Origin: Thermoproteota archaeon | Lineage (GTDB): Archaea > Thermoproteota > Thermoprotei_A > Sulfolobales > Acidilobaceae | NCBI GenBank assembly: GCA_030549835.1 | Contig: JAUQQR010000011.1 | Span: 1-40,515, forward strand | Direction: 5' to 3' | Length of the DNA: 40,515 bases | In this document: piece after piece, positions 1 through 8,316 of the stretch | How positions within the stretch are numbered: position 1 is the first letter of the stretch | How the letters are laid out: every line of letters starts with the position of its first letter | Made by a program: the position numbers and the translations under genes | The notes under the pieces: model-generated | What the model was told of the DNA's origin: nothing | The model's input: the letters and a program-made list of their open reading frames with translations, nothing else | Database searches by the model: none

Positions 1-2151
1 GTCAGCATATATGTAGGATTCATTTATAGTAGTTGTTATACCTATGAATAGGGGTATTTTTGTTGTATCTTTTAGAACCTCTATGAATTTCACTCCATAA
101 TTTGTTGCTATAACTGGGTTAGCATAGAATAATATTAGAGCTCCAACCCTATACGGGTACCCTTCAGCTATGCCAGCGAATAGCTCAGTATAGCTTTCCT
201 CAGGCGAATGCGGATACCATGGTCTCTTAGTAGGATATGGACTCTCTCCTCTCTTCACTCTAAGCCAATATTCTAAGCTATCTTCATAAGCTACACTATG
301 CCTATCAATTGGTGGACCCCATCTAACAGGCTCTACGGGAGATATACCTAGTTCATAAATATATCTTAAGAAGCTTGTTACTGAGGGTCTACCTAGTATT
401 CCACCCTTCCTATGGAAGTTCGCTATTAGAGTATCAAGCATTCTATAAGTCCACGTAGTATAATCTCCATTTGGATGCATCGCTATACCTCTAAAAATAC
501 AAGTCCCTGCTTGGGGGGCAGCTTCAGCAAAGTCTTTAGCCATTTGCTTTACAAGCTCAACATATTCTTTAAACTCTCGTGTATCCTTAGAGTAGGGAGA
601 TGCTATTTCAAGCCACTCCTCTAAGCTTCTACTAAATACCTCATCTTTATATATGCTAAAAGCAGTCTTTACCCTAATAGTCTCGCCAGTCTTTAATGTA
701 ATCCTCATATCTACGTCTAAATCTGCAACTTTAACCTTATCGAATACGTTTAACTCTCCGCCGATACTTACAACGGGTTTATCTGAATCTTCTAAACCTA
801 CATCCTTAGCTTTTAAGAATTCACCGAACCTAGAATGATCCTCCTCAAATATTACTAGCCATGTAGCATTAGTATATATTGGGTAGCCTAGCTCCTTAGC
901 TGCGGAATCGTTAGGAGCCTTCAAGAACTTCTCATCATACCACTTATTCTCTATTAGAATCCTAGCTATAGCCATAGCTAAAGCTCCATCTTCTCCAGGC
1001 TTGACTGGAACCCATATTATATTACCTCTAGCCTGAACTCTCGGAGCATGAGGATTAACATAGTATAGCTTTAATTGGCCCTCAGCAGCTCTCTCTATCA
1101 GAACACCTTGACCTGTAGCACCGGGGTGAAACCTACCTAGACTTATACCAGCTGCTATAATAACCTTAGCGCCTATAACATCAACATTTAAATCATAGTA
1201 TCCTTCCCAAAGCTTATTGCCAGTGTAGAAAGCTAGCTGACATGAAGATGTATGTCTAAGCCAGTTTACACTACCAATACTTCTTATCCACCTAGCGCTG
1301 AGCTGATCAGTATTAGGCTGACCTCGCCCTCTCATATAGACTACCATATTAGCTTTCGTGCCTAAATCTGGCATGCTAGGATCTATTAGGATATCTTCGA
1401 GTTTTAAACCTTTCTCTCCAAGGATCTTAGACCATTTGCTCTTAAACTCCTCTATAGTCTTAACTAAATCTTCATATGTAGTCTTCTCATTCTTAGCAAT
1501 GGCTAGTATATTATCTACATCTTTCTTCATATCTGAGAGTATCTTATTTGGATCTTCAAATCCGGCATCTCTAAGCTTTCCATATACGTAGAAGTCTTTT
1601 AGACCGGGTAGTTTCTCTCCAGTTTCTTCTATGAAACCTCCTTCCACAACTTCTTTTACAAGCTGATCCCATGATATAACCTTCCACTTTCCGCTACCTC
1701 TAGGACCGGCTCTCTTTAGAGGCTTCAAGACTCTATATGGATCATATAAGTAATGTATTCCATCCTGGCCTCTAGCACATAGTGTTCCATGCCATCTAGT
1801 TAAAGCTTCACTAACTGGAGTCTTGTATGGTAAGGCTGATAGTCTCATATTCCTATTATCTAAGGCTACAGCTCTATTATATGGATGGTATGGGTTCCCT
1901 TCGATTTTCTCTACTACCTCTACACCATTATAATCTACTACTCTAACTTTAATACCGCATCTAACATTACAGCCTAAACATGAGGAAAACACATATTTAA
2001 CATTAGCTCCAGCTTGAGGATCAGGGCTTACCCTAATATATTTTGGTCTAACAATATTATCTATAACAGGCCAGTAAGCCGCTAAACCAGCACCTAGTAA
2101 TGCTAGACCTATAAGTCCCTTAGTAAACTCTCTCCTAGACATACTACTCAT
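1..2151 (-). CDS. Tetrathionate/arsenate-reductase-like molybdopterin oxidoreductase, catalytic subunit (3' end outside window)
   Basis: The frame is open from the ATG at 2151 to the left edge (about 717 residues), so the gene is partial. The N-terminus has a Tat signal (SRREFTKGL near residues 5-13, then a hydrophobic run). A [4Fe-4S] motif follows: C58-x2-C61-x3-C65, with the fourth ligand C125 in 'GTLCARGQ'. The roughly 60-residue insertion before the fourth cysteine, and the 'GKWKVISWDQ' stretch, are typical of the TtrA/ArrA branch of the DMSO-reductase family. Cys304 in 'HTSSCQL' is the likely Mo ligand. The enzyme should work outside the membrane as the terminal reductase of a sulfur-oxyanion or arsenate respiratory complex. 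The substrate cannot be decided from sequence. The start overlaps the NrfD stop (ATGA) and is preceded by GGAGGTGAG, so the operon order is FeS-NrfD-Mo subunit. Confidence 0.85.
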   Translation of the reverse strand, partial: MSSMSRREFTKGLIGLALLGAGLAAYWPVIDNIVRPKYIRVSPDPQAGANVKYVFSSCLGCNVRCGIKVRVVDYNGVEVVEKIEGNPYHPYNRAVALDNRNMRLSALPYKTPVSEALTRWHGTLCARGQDGIHYLYDPYRVLKPLKRAGPRGSGKWKVISWDQLVKEVVEGGFIEETGEKLPGLKDFYVYGKLRDAGFEDPNKILSDMKKDVDNILAIAKNEKTTYEDLVKTIEEFKSKWSKILGEKGLKLEDILIDPSMPDLGTKANMVVYMRGRGQPNTDQLSARWIRSIGSVNWLRHTSSCQLAFYTGNKLWEGYYDLNVDVIGAKVIIAAGISLGRFHPGATGQGVLIERAAEGQLKLYYVNPHAPRVQARGNIIWVPVKPGEDGALAMAIARILIENKWYDEKFLKAPNDSAAKELGYPIYTNATWLVIFEEDHSRFGEFLKAKDVGLEDSDKPVVSIGGELNVFDKVKVADLDVDMRITLKTGETIRVKTAFSIYKDEVFSRSLEEWLEIASPYSKDTREFKEYVELVKQMAKDFAEAAPQAGTCIFRGIAMHPNGDYTTWTYRMLDTLIANFHRKGGILGRPSVTSFLRYIYELGISPVEPVRWGPPIDRHSVAYEDSLEYWLRVKRGESPYPTKRPWYPHSPEESYTELFAGIAEGYPYRVGALILFYANPVIATNYGVKFIEVLKDTTKIPLFIGITTTINESYIYAD

Positions 2152-3275
2152 AGCTTCTCACCTCCTAACACCTTCTCGAGAATTACACTCCTAGTTGGAA
2201 GTATTACTGATAGTATTACTGCTAACCCTAGGAATAAGAGAATTAATGATGATATAGGTAGAGCCTCTACAAAGTCTATATGAACTGGGAAAATAGCAAT
2301 CCCCGTCTTAGAGACTTGCTGTACACTTATACTATAAACCCACCTATCTAGTATAACAGCTACAAAGCCTATGAATGAAGCTAGAGGTAGAATCCTAATG
2401 TCTCTGAGAGAGTATAACCCTAGTATAACAGTTAGAATCAGTAATATCACAGTTAATATTATTATTCCTCCCATTACTCTCATTAATGAATCGATAACTG
2501 GAATATCACTTAGTATGAAGCTAACTCTTAGAAGTTCTATTAGTTTAATGAAGATTATAGATAAAGCTGATACTATGATAATCTTTACCATAATATTGTC
2601 TAGGTGAATCCTAGTAAGTATTGATGCTATAGATAGTATGAATATTGATGCTATTAGAGCACCTAGAGTATATGTTAGTGGAAGTAGTGGGGTAATATTG
2701 TATAACATTAGTTTGGATTCAGCTGTGAAAAGTAATCCTGGATAGTAGAATGCCCATGCTAATCCTAATATTAGGAGAATGACTGCTAGTATTCTAGCTA
2801 TCCTATAGTATGATGGATACTCAGCTTCACTCTTTAAACCTAGAGCTAGTATTCTATAATAGCCTCCTTTAGCTAAGAGATCTGCTGAGATAACTAGTAG
2901 TGTTACTAAAGTGAATACTATTATTGTTATAGGCCACATATAGGCTACTATAGCTATAAAAGATATTCCAGGATATGTGTTTGACGGCATGATATGCGGT
3001 GATATGAATATTTGGAATGCTTGATCAGGTCTTCTCAAATCTGCTAGGGGACCAAGCAAAAGTACTAGAGTAGAAGCTATTCCAAGTATACCCATTAGGG
3101 GGAGGTATCTAAGTAAAGGCTTATAATTAAGTATGAGCGTAAGACCCATTAAAATAGCTAGACCTGAAGCTATAGCTATCATCGTAGTATATGCTGTCAT
3201 AATAGGCTTCCAAACTATAGGCTCGAAGAACTCATTAGGGTACATGTATCCCTCAGGATATGCAGGCCAGCTCAT
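2148..3275 (-). CDS. NrfD/PsrC-type membrane subunit of the molybdoenzyme complex
   Basis: This 375-residue, almost wholly hydrophobic protein has about ten membrane helices and the NrfD-like layout: a short polar N-terminus 'SWPAYPEGYMYPNEFFEP', then a helix bundle. In such complexes it is the quinone-reactive anchor that passes electrons through the FeS subunit to the molybdenum subunit. Its ATG overlaps the FeS-protein stop (ATGA), and its own stop overlaps the molybdoenzyme start, so the three genes are translationally coupled. Identification rests on context plus hydropathy; loop motifs are weak. TtrC and PsrC are the closest named relatives by architecture. Confidence 0.85.
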   Translation of the reverse strand: MSWPAYPEGYMYPNEFFEPIVWKPIMTAYTTMIAIASGLAILMGLTLILNYKPLLRYLPLMGILGIASTLVLLLGPLADLRRPDQAFQIFISPHIMPSNTYPGISFIAIVAYMWPITIIVFTLVTLLVISADLLAKGGYYRILALGLKSEAEYPSYYRIARILAVILLILGLAWAFYYPGLLFTAESKLMLYNITPLLPLTYTLGALIASIFILSIASILTRIHLDNIMVKIIIVSALSIIFIKLIELLRVSFILSDIPVIDSLMRVMGGIIILTVILLILTVILGLYSLRDIRILPLASFIGFVAVILDRWVYSISVQQVSKTGIAIFPVHIDFVEALPISSLILLFLGLAVILSVILPTRSVILEKVLGGEKL

Positions 3276-3922
3276 AGATTAGCCACCTCAGGTAAATCTC
3301 TATAAAATATCATAGGCTTTGCTCCATATTCAGGTTTGAGTACTTGAACAGGATTCCTATCTACTAATCTCCTAACCTCGCTACCTTCTGTAGTTAAACT
3401 ACCGAATACTCTAGCCCCAGTAGGGCAGGCCTCAACACAAGCTGGGAGTAAGCCATCATAGATTCTATGATCACAGAATGTACATTTATCAACAACACCC
3501 TTAACAGGATTCTTATACCTAGCGCCATAAGGACATGCTGTAACACAAGCACCACAACCAATACACTTATTGTCGTCAACAAGAACTAAGCCATCTTCGT
3601 TAACGTATGTAGCACCAGTTGGGCAAGGCTTAACACAGGGTGGATTATCACAGTGGTTACACTGCTTAGGAACAAAGATTATAGTACCATCACTGCGCAC
3701 ATGCCTCTCAATCCAAGTCCTAAAGACACCTACTGGAACATTATTCTCAGCAGCACACGCAACCATGCAAGCATAGCATCCATAACACTTAGAGACATCA
3801 ATATACATAGCGAATCTCTTACCGCGACTAAAACCTATAGACGCAATACTAGAAGATGAGATAGATGTTATAGCTACGCCGAGAGCTAGCTTAGCGAAAT
3901 CTCTACGTGAAATCTTATGCAT
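3272..3922 (-). CDS. Four-cluster [4Fe-4S] electron-transfer subunit (DmsB/TtrB/PsrB type) with Tat-like leader
   Basis: About 216 residues with sixteen cysteines in four groups: CYGCYACMVAC, CNHCDNPPCVKPC, CIGCGACVTAC, and a split group CTFC...CVEACP. This is the ferredoxin-like subunit that wires NrfD to the molybdoenzyme. The open frame extends upstream to 4057, but that part is AT-rich low-complexity sequence. I chose the ATG at 3922: AGGTGG lies upstream, and the protein then begins with a Tat-like leader (ISRRDFAKLALGVAITS), as expected for an exported TtrB-type subunit. First gene of the operon; its promoter lies in the 3923-4106 gap. Confidence 0.88.
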   Translation of the reverse strand: MHKISRRDFAKLALGVAITSISSSSIASIGFSRGKRFAMYIDVSKCYGCYACMVACAAENNVPVGVFRTWIERHVRSDGTIIFVPKQCNHCDNPPCVKPCPTGATYVNEDGLVLVDDNKCIGCGACVTACPYGARYKNPVKGVVDKCTFCDHRIYDGLLPACVEACPTGARVFGSLTTEGSEVRRLVDRNPVQVLKPEYGAKPMIFYRDLPEVANL

Positions 3923-4106
3923 AGCACGCCACCTGTTCCAGTTTACTTTATTTAACCTAACAGTTAAAAACTTAATATATATATATATATATTTATATAT
4001 AATTAGAGCGATTTTACATAGATCTCTATAAATGTCTTTCAGTCTTCCATGGAGCACTCCTAGTATTTAAAAGCATTGAATATTATCTGGTTTATGGTTA
4101 ACTGCT
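3923..4106. promoter_or_regulatory. Divergent promoter region between the reductase operon and its chaperone
   Basis: A 184-bp spacer separates the minus-strand reductase operon from the plus-strand TorD-like gene. It contains a long alternating TA tract (about 3974-4002) roughly 55-80 bp upstream of the 3922 start, which can serve as a TATA element and an easily melted site. For the TorD side, 'tatttaaaag' at about 4064-4073 is a plausible TATA box about 35-40 bp before the ATG. Divergence suggests joint regulation. No clear operator palindrome is seen. Confidence 0.5.
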
Positions 4107-4571
4107 ATGGATAGTATGGATAGCTTAAGATCTAATGTCTACTTAGCTCTTAGTCTTTTCCTATTAGGATTTCCTGAGGCTAAGAATGTGAGTTATGAGC
4201 TTGGTATTGATATTTCTGAGTGTAGATTAGAGGATTTAAAGGCATCTAAGCTTAGACTAGATTATGATGCAGTATCTAGGAGTCTCTTACCTAAGGCTGT
4301 AAGTGATTTTTATGAACGCTATGGGTTTAAGGCACAGAACGATGCTGATAGTCTTGTTGCTATGCTAGCTTTCATGGCTCAATTATCAAGAGATAAGAGC
4401 TTAGAGAGTATTAAAGCTCAGGTAAGATTCCTAAATGTCCACTTAATACCACTACTTAGGATGGCTATAGAGTTGAATGTATGTCCACAGCTTATAAAGA
4501 TCTTAGATATAATCAATGAAGATTTAAAATACTTAATGACTAAGCTAGAGTTTGCAGAGACTCATATTTAG
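4107..4571 (+). CDS. TorD/DmsD-family molybdoenzyme maturation chaperone
   Basis: A 154-residue soluble, helical protein. It has the TorD-family pattern: an N-terminal 'RSNVYLALSLFLLGFP' helix, a central 'DFYERYG' with 'DSLVAMLAFMAQLS', and a C-terminal 'QVRFLNVHLIPLL'. Such chaperones bind the Tat signal of a molybdoenzyme and hold it until the cofactor is inserted. Its client is presumably the Tat-bearing oxidoreductase encoded divergently at 1-2151. Start at the first ATG (4107); a second in-frame ATG three codons later is also possible. Confidence 0.82.
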   Translation: MDSMDSLRSNVYLALSLFLLGFPEAKNVSYELGIDISECRLEDLKASKLRLDYDAVSRSLLPKAVSDFYERYGFKAQNDADSLVAMLAFMAQLSRDKSLESIKAQVRFLNVHLIPLLRMAIELNVCPQLIKILDIINEDLKYLMTKLEFAETHI

Positions 4572-4658
4572 AACCATAATTCCATAAAATAATATAAGGT
4601 TCATAGTATCTAATGCATAGTCATTTACCTACGAGGTATAGGAGACTTTTCCACTTAG

Positions 4659-5099
4659 CTATAGAGAGTTATAATATGATATTACTGCTTCTATAGTAGC
4701 TATTACAATGATAAGAATAGCCATTATGTTATGAATTGCTGATATTAGAGGTTCTATGTGCAATTTAACAACTAACATACCAATAAGTACTTGCAGAGTT
4801 ATGATTAAAACCATAGTTAAGGCTATATATTTAATCCTAGATGCTATATTGCTATCTCTCATAGCAATATATAGGGTTGTTAGTGCTAATAAGAATGTCA
4901 TGAAAGCTGTAATTCTATGAGTATACTCTAAAGCTACCTCTATATCGTAGAGTATCATAGGAGGTATAATAGAACCTAGGCAGAATGGCCAGTCTACACC
5001 GCAAGCTAACCCTGCACCTAAGGCTCTTGTTAAGGATCCTAGGGATACTGTTAGGAAAGCTAGTGTAGCGGTTAGCGTAAAGGTTAGGGTTAACCTCAT
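4659..5099 (-). CDS. ctaA: Heme A synthase, compact half-length form
   Basis: 146 residues and four predicted helices, half the usual eight-helix CtaA. Motifs: 'GSLTRALGAGLACGVDWPFC' with the Cys33/Cys40 pair, 'EYTHR' (His61), and a second set 'QVLIGMLVVKLHIEPLISAIH' with His114 and His123. CtaA converts heme O to heme A for aa3-type oxidases. A compact four-helix form is established for the crenarchaeon Aeropyrum pernix, so the short length is not a truncation. It lies 18 bp downstream of cytochrome b on the same strand, at the end of the respiratory cluster, which implies the cell makes an A-type haem oxidase. Confidence 0.85.
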   Translation of the reverse strand: MRLTLTFTLTATLAFLTVSLGSLTRALGAGLACGVDWPFCLGSIIPPMILYDIEVALEYTHRITAFMTFLLALTTLYIAMRDSNIASRIKYIALTMVLIITLQVLIGMLVVKLHIEPLISAIHNIMAILIIVIATIEAVISYYNSL

Positions 5100-5117
5100 C
5101 TATACCCCCTATCTAAG

Positions 5118-6176
5118 CTATAATGTTATAAGTATTGTTACTACTAGTCCAGCTAATACTAGAGAGTGTGGTAGTAGCTCTTCTCCGTGTCCTTTGTAAG
5201 GCTTATGATCTATTGTGATAACTCTATATAATGTATAAGATAAGCCGTATATGGAAAGTAAGAGTAAACCTATTAAAGACGTTGCTAAAATAGGCTCTAC
5301 TAACGGATCTATTAAGGCAAGTAGTATTCCAGTGAAAACTATTAGGAATAATTCAGATATAGCCACAGCTATTAAAATGCCCGGGACACTTTTCACCTCA
5401 ACACTTCCACTGATATACTCTTGCTCGCTTGACGATTCAAACCTGAAAGTATAGAATGCTACTATTCCAAGGTATAGTCCTGCTATAACAACACCTAGTA
5501 GCCCAGATATAGCATCTCCTATTCCTACCTCTGTCCTATAACCTTCTGTGGCTATGAGAGCCGCAAATGGTAGTATTATTGCAATTATTGTTGAAGCAAT
5601 AAATATTATAGCATCCCTCTTAATATTCATACCAAGCCATACAACTCTTAATAGCCTCAGACCAGGTATTAAGACTAGTATTGGAGTTATAAATACTGTT
5701 AAAGCTGTTAGTATGCTATGGAAGCTTAGTGTCATAGCACCCCAAACAGTTAGCTGAACCATATATGTCGAGAATAAGCCTAATATGAAGGTAGCGAGCA
5801 TATTGTCTAATGGATGCGTAGTTCTACCTCTAGCTATGAATGGTATGACTGTGAGAATTAGTGGAGGTACTATGAATGATGCAATGAATACAGGTAATGC
5901 TCTAAAACCTTCAAGAGCAGGGATAATTTCTTGTAAGCTAGCCGGGATATATAGGAATGAAAGTTGAAATAGTTTAAATGCATATACTAGGAACCATGGA
6001 GGCATCGGTCTAGCTTTCTCTGCTACATCTGTTCCTTCAAATATAGGTAGAGGATATAGTAGTTGATGAATCCAGCCTATAGATTGGAGTATAGCAATTA
6101 ATATGAATATCATACCCCAGACTCCAAAAGTTATTACTAGTATATATGTTAGGTTAACGGGGAACCATGGTGCCAT
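5118..6176 (-). CDS. Cytochrome b, C-terminal part (same frame as the upstream N-terminal part, after an amber codon)
   Basis: 352 residues from the ATG at 6176, about nine helices. It contains the C-terminal cytochrome b landmarks: 'ARPMPPWFLVYAFKLFQL' (counterpart of the PEWYF quinol-site segment), 'PFIARGRTTHPLDN', and 'LTVWGA'. The frame is exactly continuous with 6878-6390: 72 codons separate this ATG from the TAG, and they read through with no other stop and encode the second haem-ligand helix. ATG 6176 is therefore probably an internal Met, not the true start. The extra C-terminal helices beyond the usual cytochrome b domain resemble the long cytochrome b proteins of Sulfolobales-type complexes. 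Confidence 0.75.
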   Translation of the reverse strand: MAPWFPVNLTYILVITFGVWGMIFILIAILQSIGWIHQLLYPLPIFEGTDVAEKARPMPPWFLVYAFKLFQLSFLYIPASLQEIIPALEGFRALPVFIASFIVPPLILTVIPFIARGRTTHPLDNMLATFILGLFSTYMVQLTVWGAMTLSFHSILTALTVFITPILVLIPGLRLLRVVWLGMNIKRDAIIFIASTIIAIILPFAALIATEGYRTEVGIGDAISGLLGVVIAGLYLGIVAFYTFRFESSSEQEYISGSVEVKSVPGILIAVAISELFLIVFTGILLALIDPLVEPILATSLIGLLLLSIYGLSYTLYRVITIDHKPYKGHGEELLPHSLVLAGLVVTILITL

Positions 6177-6392
6177 ATCGCTCCTTTTCTCATCTACTGT
6201 TGTAGGTTCGTTTCTCCACTTAGTCTCTTTAGGGCTTGGGTGTATGCCATGTGCTTCAAATAGGAGGAAATGGAGTATGAATAGTAAGCCTAATGTGAAG
6301 GCGAATATTATATGTAGAGCTATAATTCTTAGGTATCTTGTAGATTCGCTAACATCAAATGCTATTGATGCTAAAATTTTTCCAGTGTACTA
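6177..6392 (-). other. In-frame TAG and 71 sense codons of cytochrome b between the two annotated halves
   Basis: The TAG codon occupies 6392-6390. The same frame then runs without a stop to ATG 6176. It encodes 'ALH', thirteen residues, then 'H' (His189 and His203 counted from GTG 6878): exactly the fourteen-residue His spacing of haem-ligand helix D. No ATG, GTG or TTG occurs in frame in this segment, so reinitiation after the TAG could not restore helix D. Coding constraint is therefore visible on both sides of the amber codon. Confidence 0.8.
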
Positions 6393-6878
6393 TCCAAAAC
6401 TACTAGATACAAATCCTATTCCAATATTTATAGCTTCTACAGCTATCTTATCTCCTATAGCTGAGTACCCGAAGAATGCTGTTTGTAGAGCCATGAATCC
6501 TGCTAGTACTCCAATAATCCATAAAATTTCTCTAGGTCTTTTATAAGCTCCTACAAGGAAGTTTCTTAGCATGTGGGCTACAGCTCCGAGTATCATGATA
6601 TTAGCAGCGATAAGATGCGATGTTAATAGAGGTTTAAAGAATGGCTTAGATTCTAAGAGTCTCCTATTAGTTTCAGCTGGGTTAACATAGTCATAGTATA
6701 GTAGTAGGAGGAGTCCAGATATACCTAACCATATGAAGGAGGCAGCAACTATAGCTCCAAGCCAGAACTCTAAAGTTACATAGCTATATGGAACACTTCT
6801 AAAAGGTAATCTATTTAGGCCTAGCCTATCTACTAGCCACTCATGTAACCTCCTAATCTGAAGAGACATAAGAATCAC
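6390..6878 (-). CDS. Cytochrome b, N-terminal part (haem helices A-C), ending at an in-frame TAG
   Basis: 162 residues up to the TAG. Helix B carries a haem-ligand pair, His88 and His102, fourteen residues apart. Helix C carries 'PREILWIIGVLAGFM' and the 'FFGYSAIGD' turn expected near the quinol site. The protein stops just before helix D, so as written it could bind only half the haem ligands. Start: GTG at 6878 has AGGAGG nine bases upstream; ATG at 6869 follows GGTGAT and is an alternative. It lies four bases after the Rieske stop. Together these form the cytochrome b/Rieske core of a bc1-like quinol-oxidising complex. Confidence 0.8.
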   Translation of the reverse strand: MILMSLQIRRLHEWLVDRLGLNRLPFRSVPYSYVTLEFWLGAIVAASFIWLGISGLLLLLYYDYVNPAETNRRLLESKPFFKPLLTSHLIAANIMILGAVAHMLRNFLVGAYKRPREILWIIGVLAGFMALQTAFFGYSAIGDKIAVEAINIGIGFVSSSFG

Positions 6879-6882
6879 CTAC

Positions 6883-7530
6883 TTAAGCCTCCTTTACTAC
6901 ACTTATGGACCCGATAAGATCGCCTTCTTCACCGCAAGTATTACAGAATTTACCGAAGATTGTAGCTCCTACAATATTAACAGCATAGAGCTCTTCATTC
7001 TCCTCTCTAAGTATGACAAATGGCAAAGGTCTCTGTGGAGGATCTAGTAGAATAGCTGCACCTCTATACGGATCATATGCCCCCCCATGGCATACACAGT
7101 ATATTACACCTCCTCTTTCCACTATCTTTGACCTAGCTAGTGGTACACTTCTACCTGGGGCATAAAAGTTTATAGCTAGGTAGGGGCATCCGAAATGTTG
7201 GCAAATAGCACTATAAGCTACTATAGAACCATGTGGATTAACAGTATAAGGAGAGCCAAATCCTGGGATAGATTCTTTCACGTAATCTTTAACTCTGAAT
7301 ACTATGGATTCCTCTGCGAGCGGAGGCATAGCTGTGTATAATGTAACCTCTATCCTTATCGGATTACCTTTTTCATCTCCTAGATTTATCAGAAAGTTTG
7401 GAGTATTTTTAAATAAATAGTTAAAAATATACGCCTTATTAGCCTCTAATTCATTTACCCTTACAGGACTACCATCACTCCAAACAAGCTTAGTTATAGG
7501 GTAAGGATGAGCTTTAGGTATAGATAACAT
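6883..7530 (-). CDS. Rieske [2Fe-2S] protein of the cytochrome b complex
   Basis: 215 residues. Cluster motifs are complete: Cys110-x-His112 with Cys115 ('CQHFGC'), and Cys145-x2-His148 with Cys147 ('CVCHGG'). The ligands are C110, H112, C145 and H148, and the structural disulfide would be C115-C147. The role is electron transfer from quinol at cytochrome b to a high-potential acceptor. No N-terminal transmembrane anchor or Tat motif is visible after ATG 7530, and an in-frame TAG just upstream rules out a longer N-terminus. The C-terminus adds a CxxC ('FCNTCGEE') outside the usual motif. It is followed four bases later by cytochrome b. Confidence 0.88.
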   Translation of the reverse strand: MLSIPKAHPYPITKLVWSDGSPVRVNELEANKAYIFNYLFKNTPNFLINLGDEKGNPIRIEVTLYTAMPPLAEESIVFRVKDYVKESIPGFGSPYTVNPHGSIVAYSAICQHFGCPYLAINFYAPGRSVPLARSKIVERGGVIYCVCHGGAYDPYRGAAILLDPPQRPLPFVILREENEELYAVNIVGATIFGKFCNTCGEEGDLIGSISVVKEA

Positions 7531-7674
7531 AACAAATCTTAACTATGCCTCCTTAATTAATGAGTACTTTTAAGTACTGAATTATATTTTAATAATAATT
7601 TTATATTAGATACTATAAAGTATTTTATATTATGCAATAAATATTATTTACTCTTTACCTAGATCTAGTAATAA

Positions 7675-8316
7675 TTAAATTATTTTCTCTGCTACTATGT
7701 TAGGCTTTGACCAGTCTCTTGGTATTACATAGTATCTTATATAACCTCTCTGGTCTGCAACAATAAAGCCTGCTTTATGCCCTATAAGCCCTGTCTTATT
7801 ATCTCTCTCCGCTCTGATATCTAACTGCTTCCATAAAATGTCTATTATCTTAGTATCATCTAGTACCCATATCCACGATTTATCCGCTAAATTTCGACCT
7901 AAAGACTCCCTCATATACTTCTTGACTATTGTAAAGTTGCTACTCCAAGGGTTCACATCTATAGTTATCCATACAACTTTATCTAATAGACCTTTTACTT
8001 CTAACTCTCTCATAACCGTTACCATTATAGCAGTCTCTATATGGCATATGTCTGGGCAGTTTACATATTGTGGCACGAGCACGTTAATCTTGCCTTCAAT
8101 AGGGATTTCTATTAAACCAATAGTACTATTAACTCTAATAGGGTACATTAACCTATTAATGACGTAAACTGGTGATGGATCTAGGAAGCTCCACTCCTTA
8201 GGCCCTAACCCGATACCATAGTAATATGAATATATTGCTGACGAGAGGCTAAATAACGCTATAAATAATGCTCCAAGAATGAAATATTGCGGAAAGAAGC
8301 TAAGTTTTAACTTCAT
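7675..8316 (-). CDS. SCO1/SenC-family copper chaperone
   Basis: 213 residues with one N-terminal membrane anchor (about residues 10-32), then a thioredoxin-like domain. The copper site is visible: Cys87-x3-Cys91 ('CPDIC') and His180 ('IGHKAGF'). SCO proteins deliver copper to, or reduce, the CuA site of oxidase subunit II outside the membrane. The only subunit II found here lacks a CuA domain, so the client must be another protein or another copper site. The ATG directly follows the TAG of the 30-residue peptide gene, which indicates coupling with the oxidase-subunit genes upstream. Confidence 0.88.
   Translation of the reverse strand: MKLKLSFFPQYFILGALFIALFSLSSAIYSYYYGIGLGPKEWSFLDPSPVYVINRLMYPIRVNSTIGLIEIPIEGKINVLVPQYVNCPDICHIETAIMVTVMRELEVKGLLDKVVWITIDVNPWSSNFTIVKKYMRESLGRNLADKSWIWVLDDTKIIDILWKQLDIRAERDNKTGLIGHKAGFIVADQRGYIRYYVIPRDWSKPNIVAEKII

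Noticed and set aside
653-838. Plus-strand open frames within 1-2151 (such as 653-838 and 1358-1591)
   Set aside because: They are antisense shadows of the molybdoenzyme frame, which has clear family motifs; they have no domain signal of their own.
3974-4002. TA dinucleotide tract as a CRISPR or tandem-repeat array
   Set aside because: It is a simple alternating TA run in a promoter spacer; there are no spacers or repeated units. No CRISPR array was seen anywhere in the window.
3923-4057. N-terminal extension of the four-cluster FeS protein to 4057
   Set aside because: The added 45 residues are Tyr/Ile/Lys-rich translation of an AT repeat, and the Tat-like leader and ribosome-binding site start at 3922.
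6390-6392. Selenocysteine or a reassigned genetic code as the explanation of the cytochrome b stop
   Set aside because: Selenocysteine uses UGA, not UAG. TAG is used as a normal stop by several genes in the window, so full reassignment is unlikely; local readthrough is kept as an option.
6103-6546. A 147-residue plus-strand frame over the cytochrome b amber region
   Set aside because: It is antisense to a frame with conserved haem histidines and shows no recognisable protein features; it does not explain the TAG.
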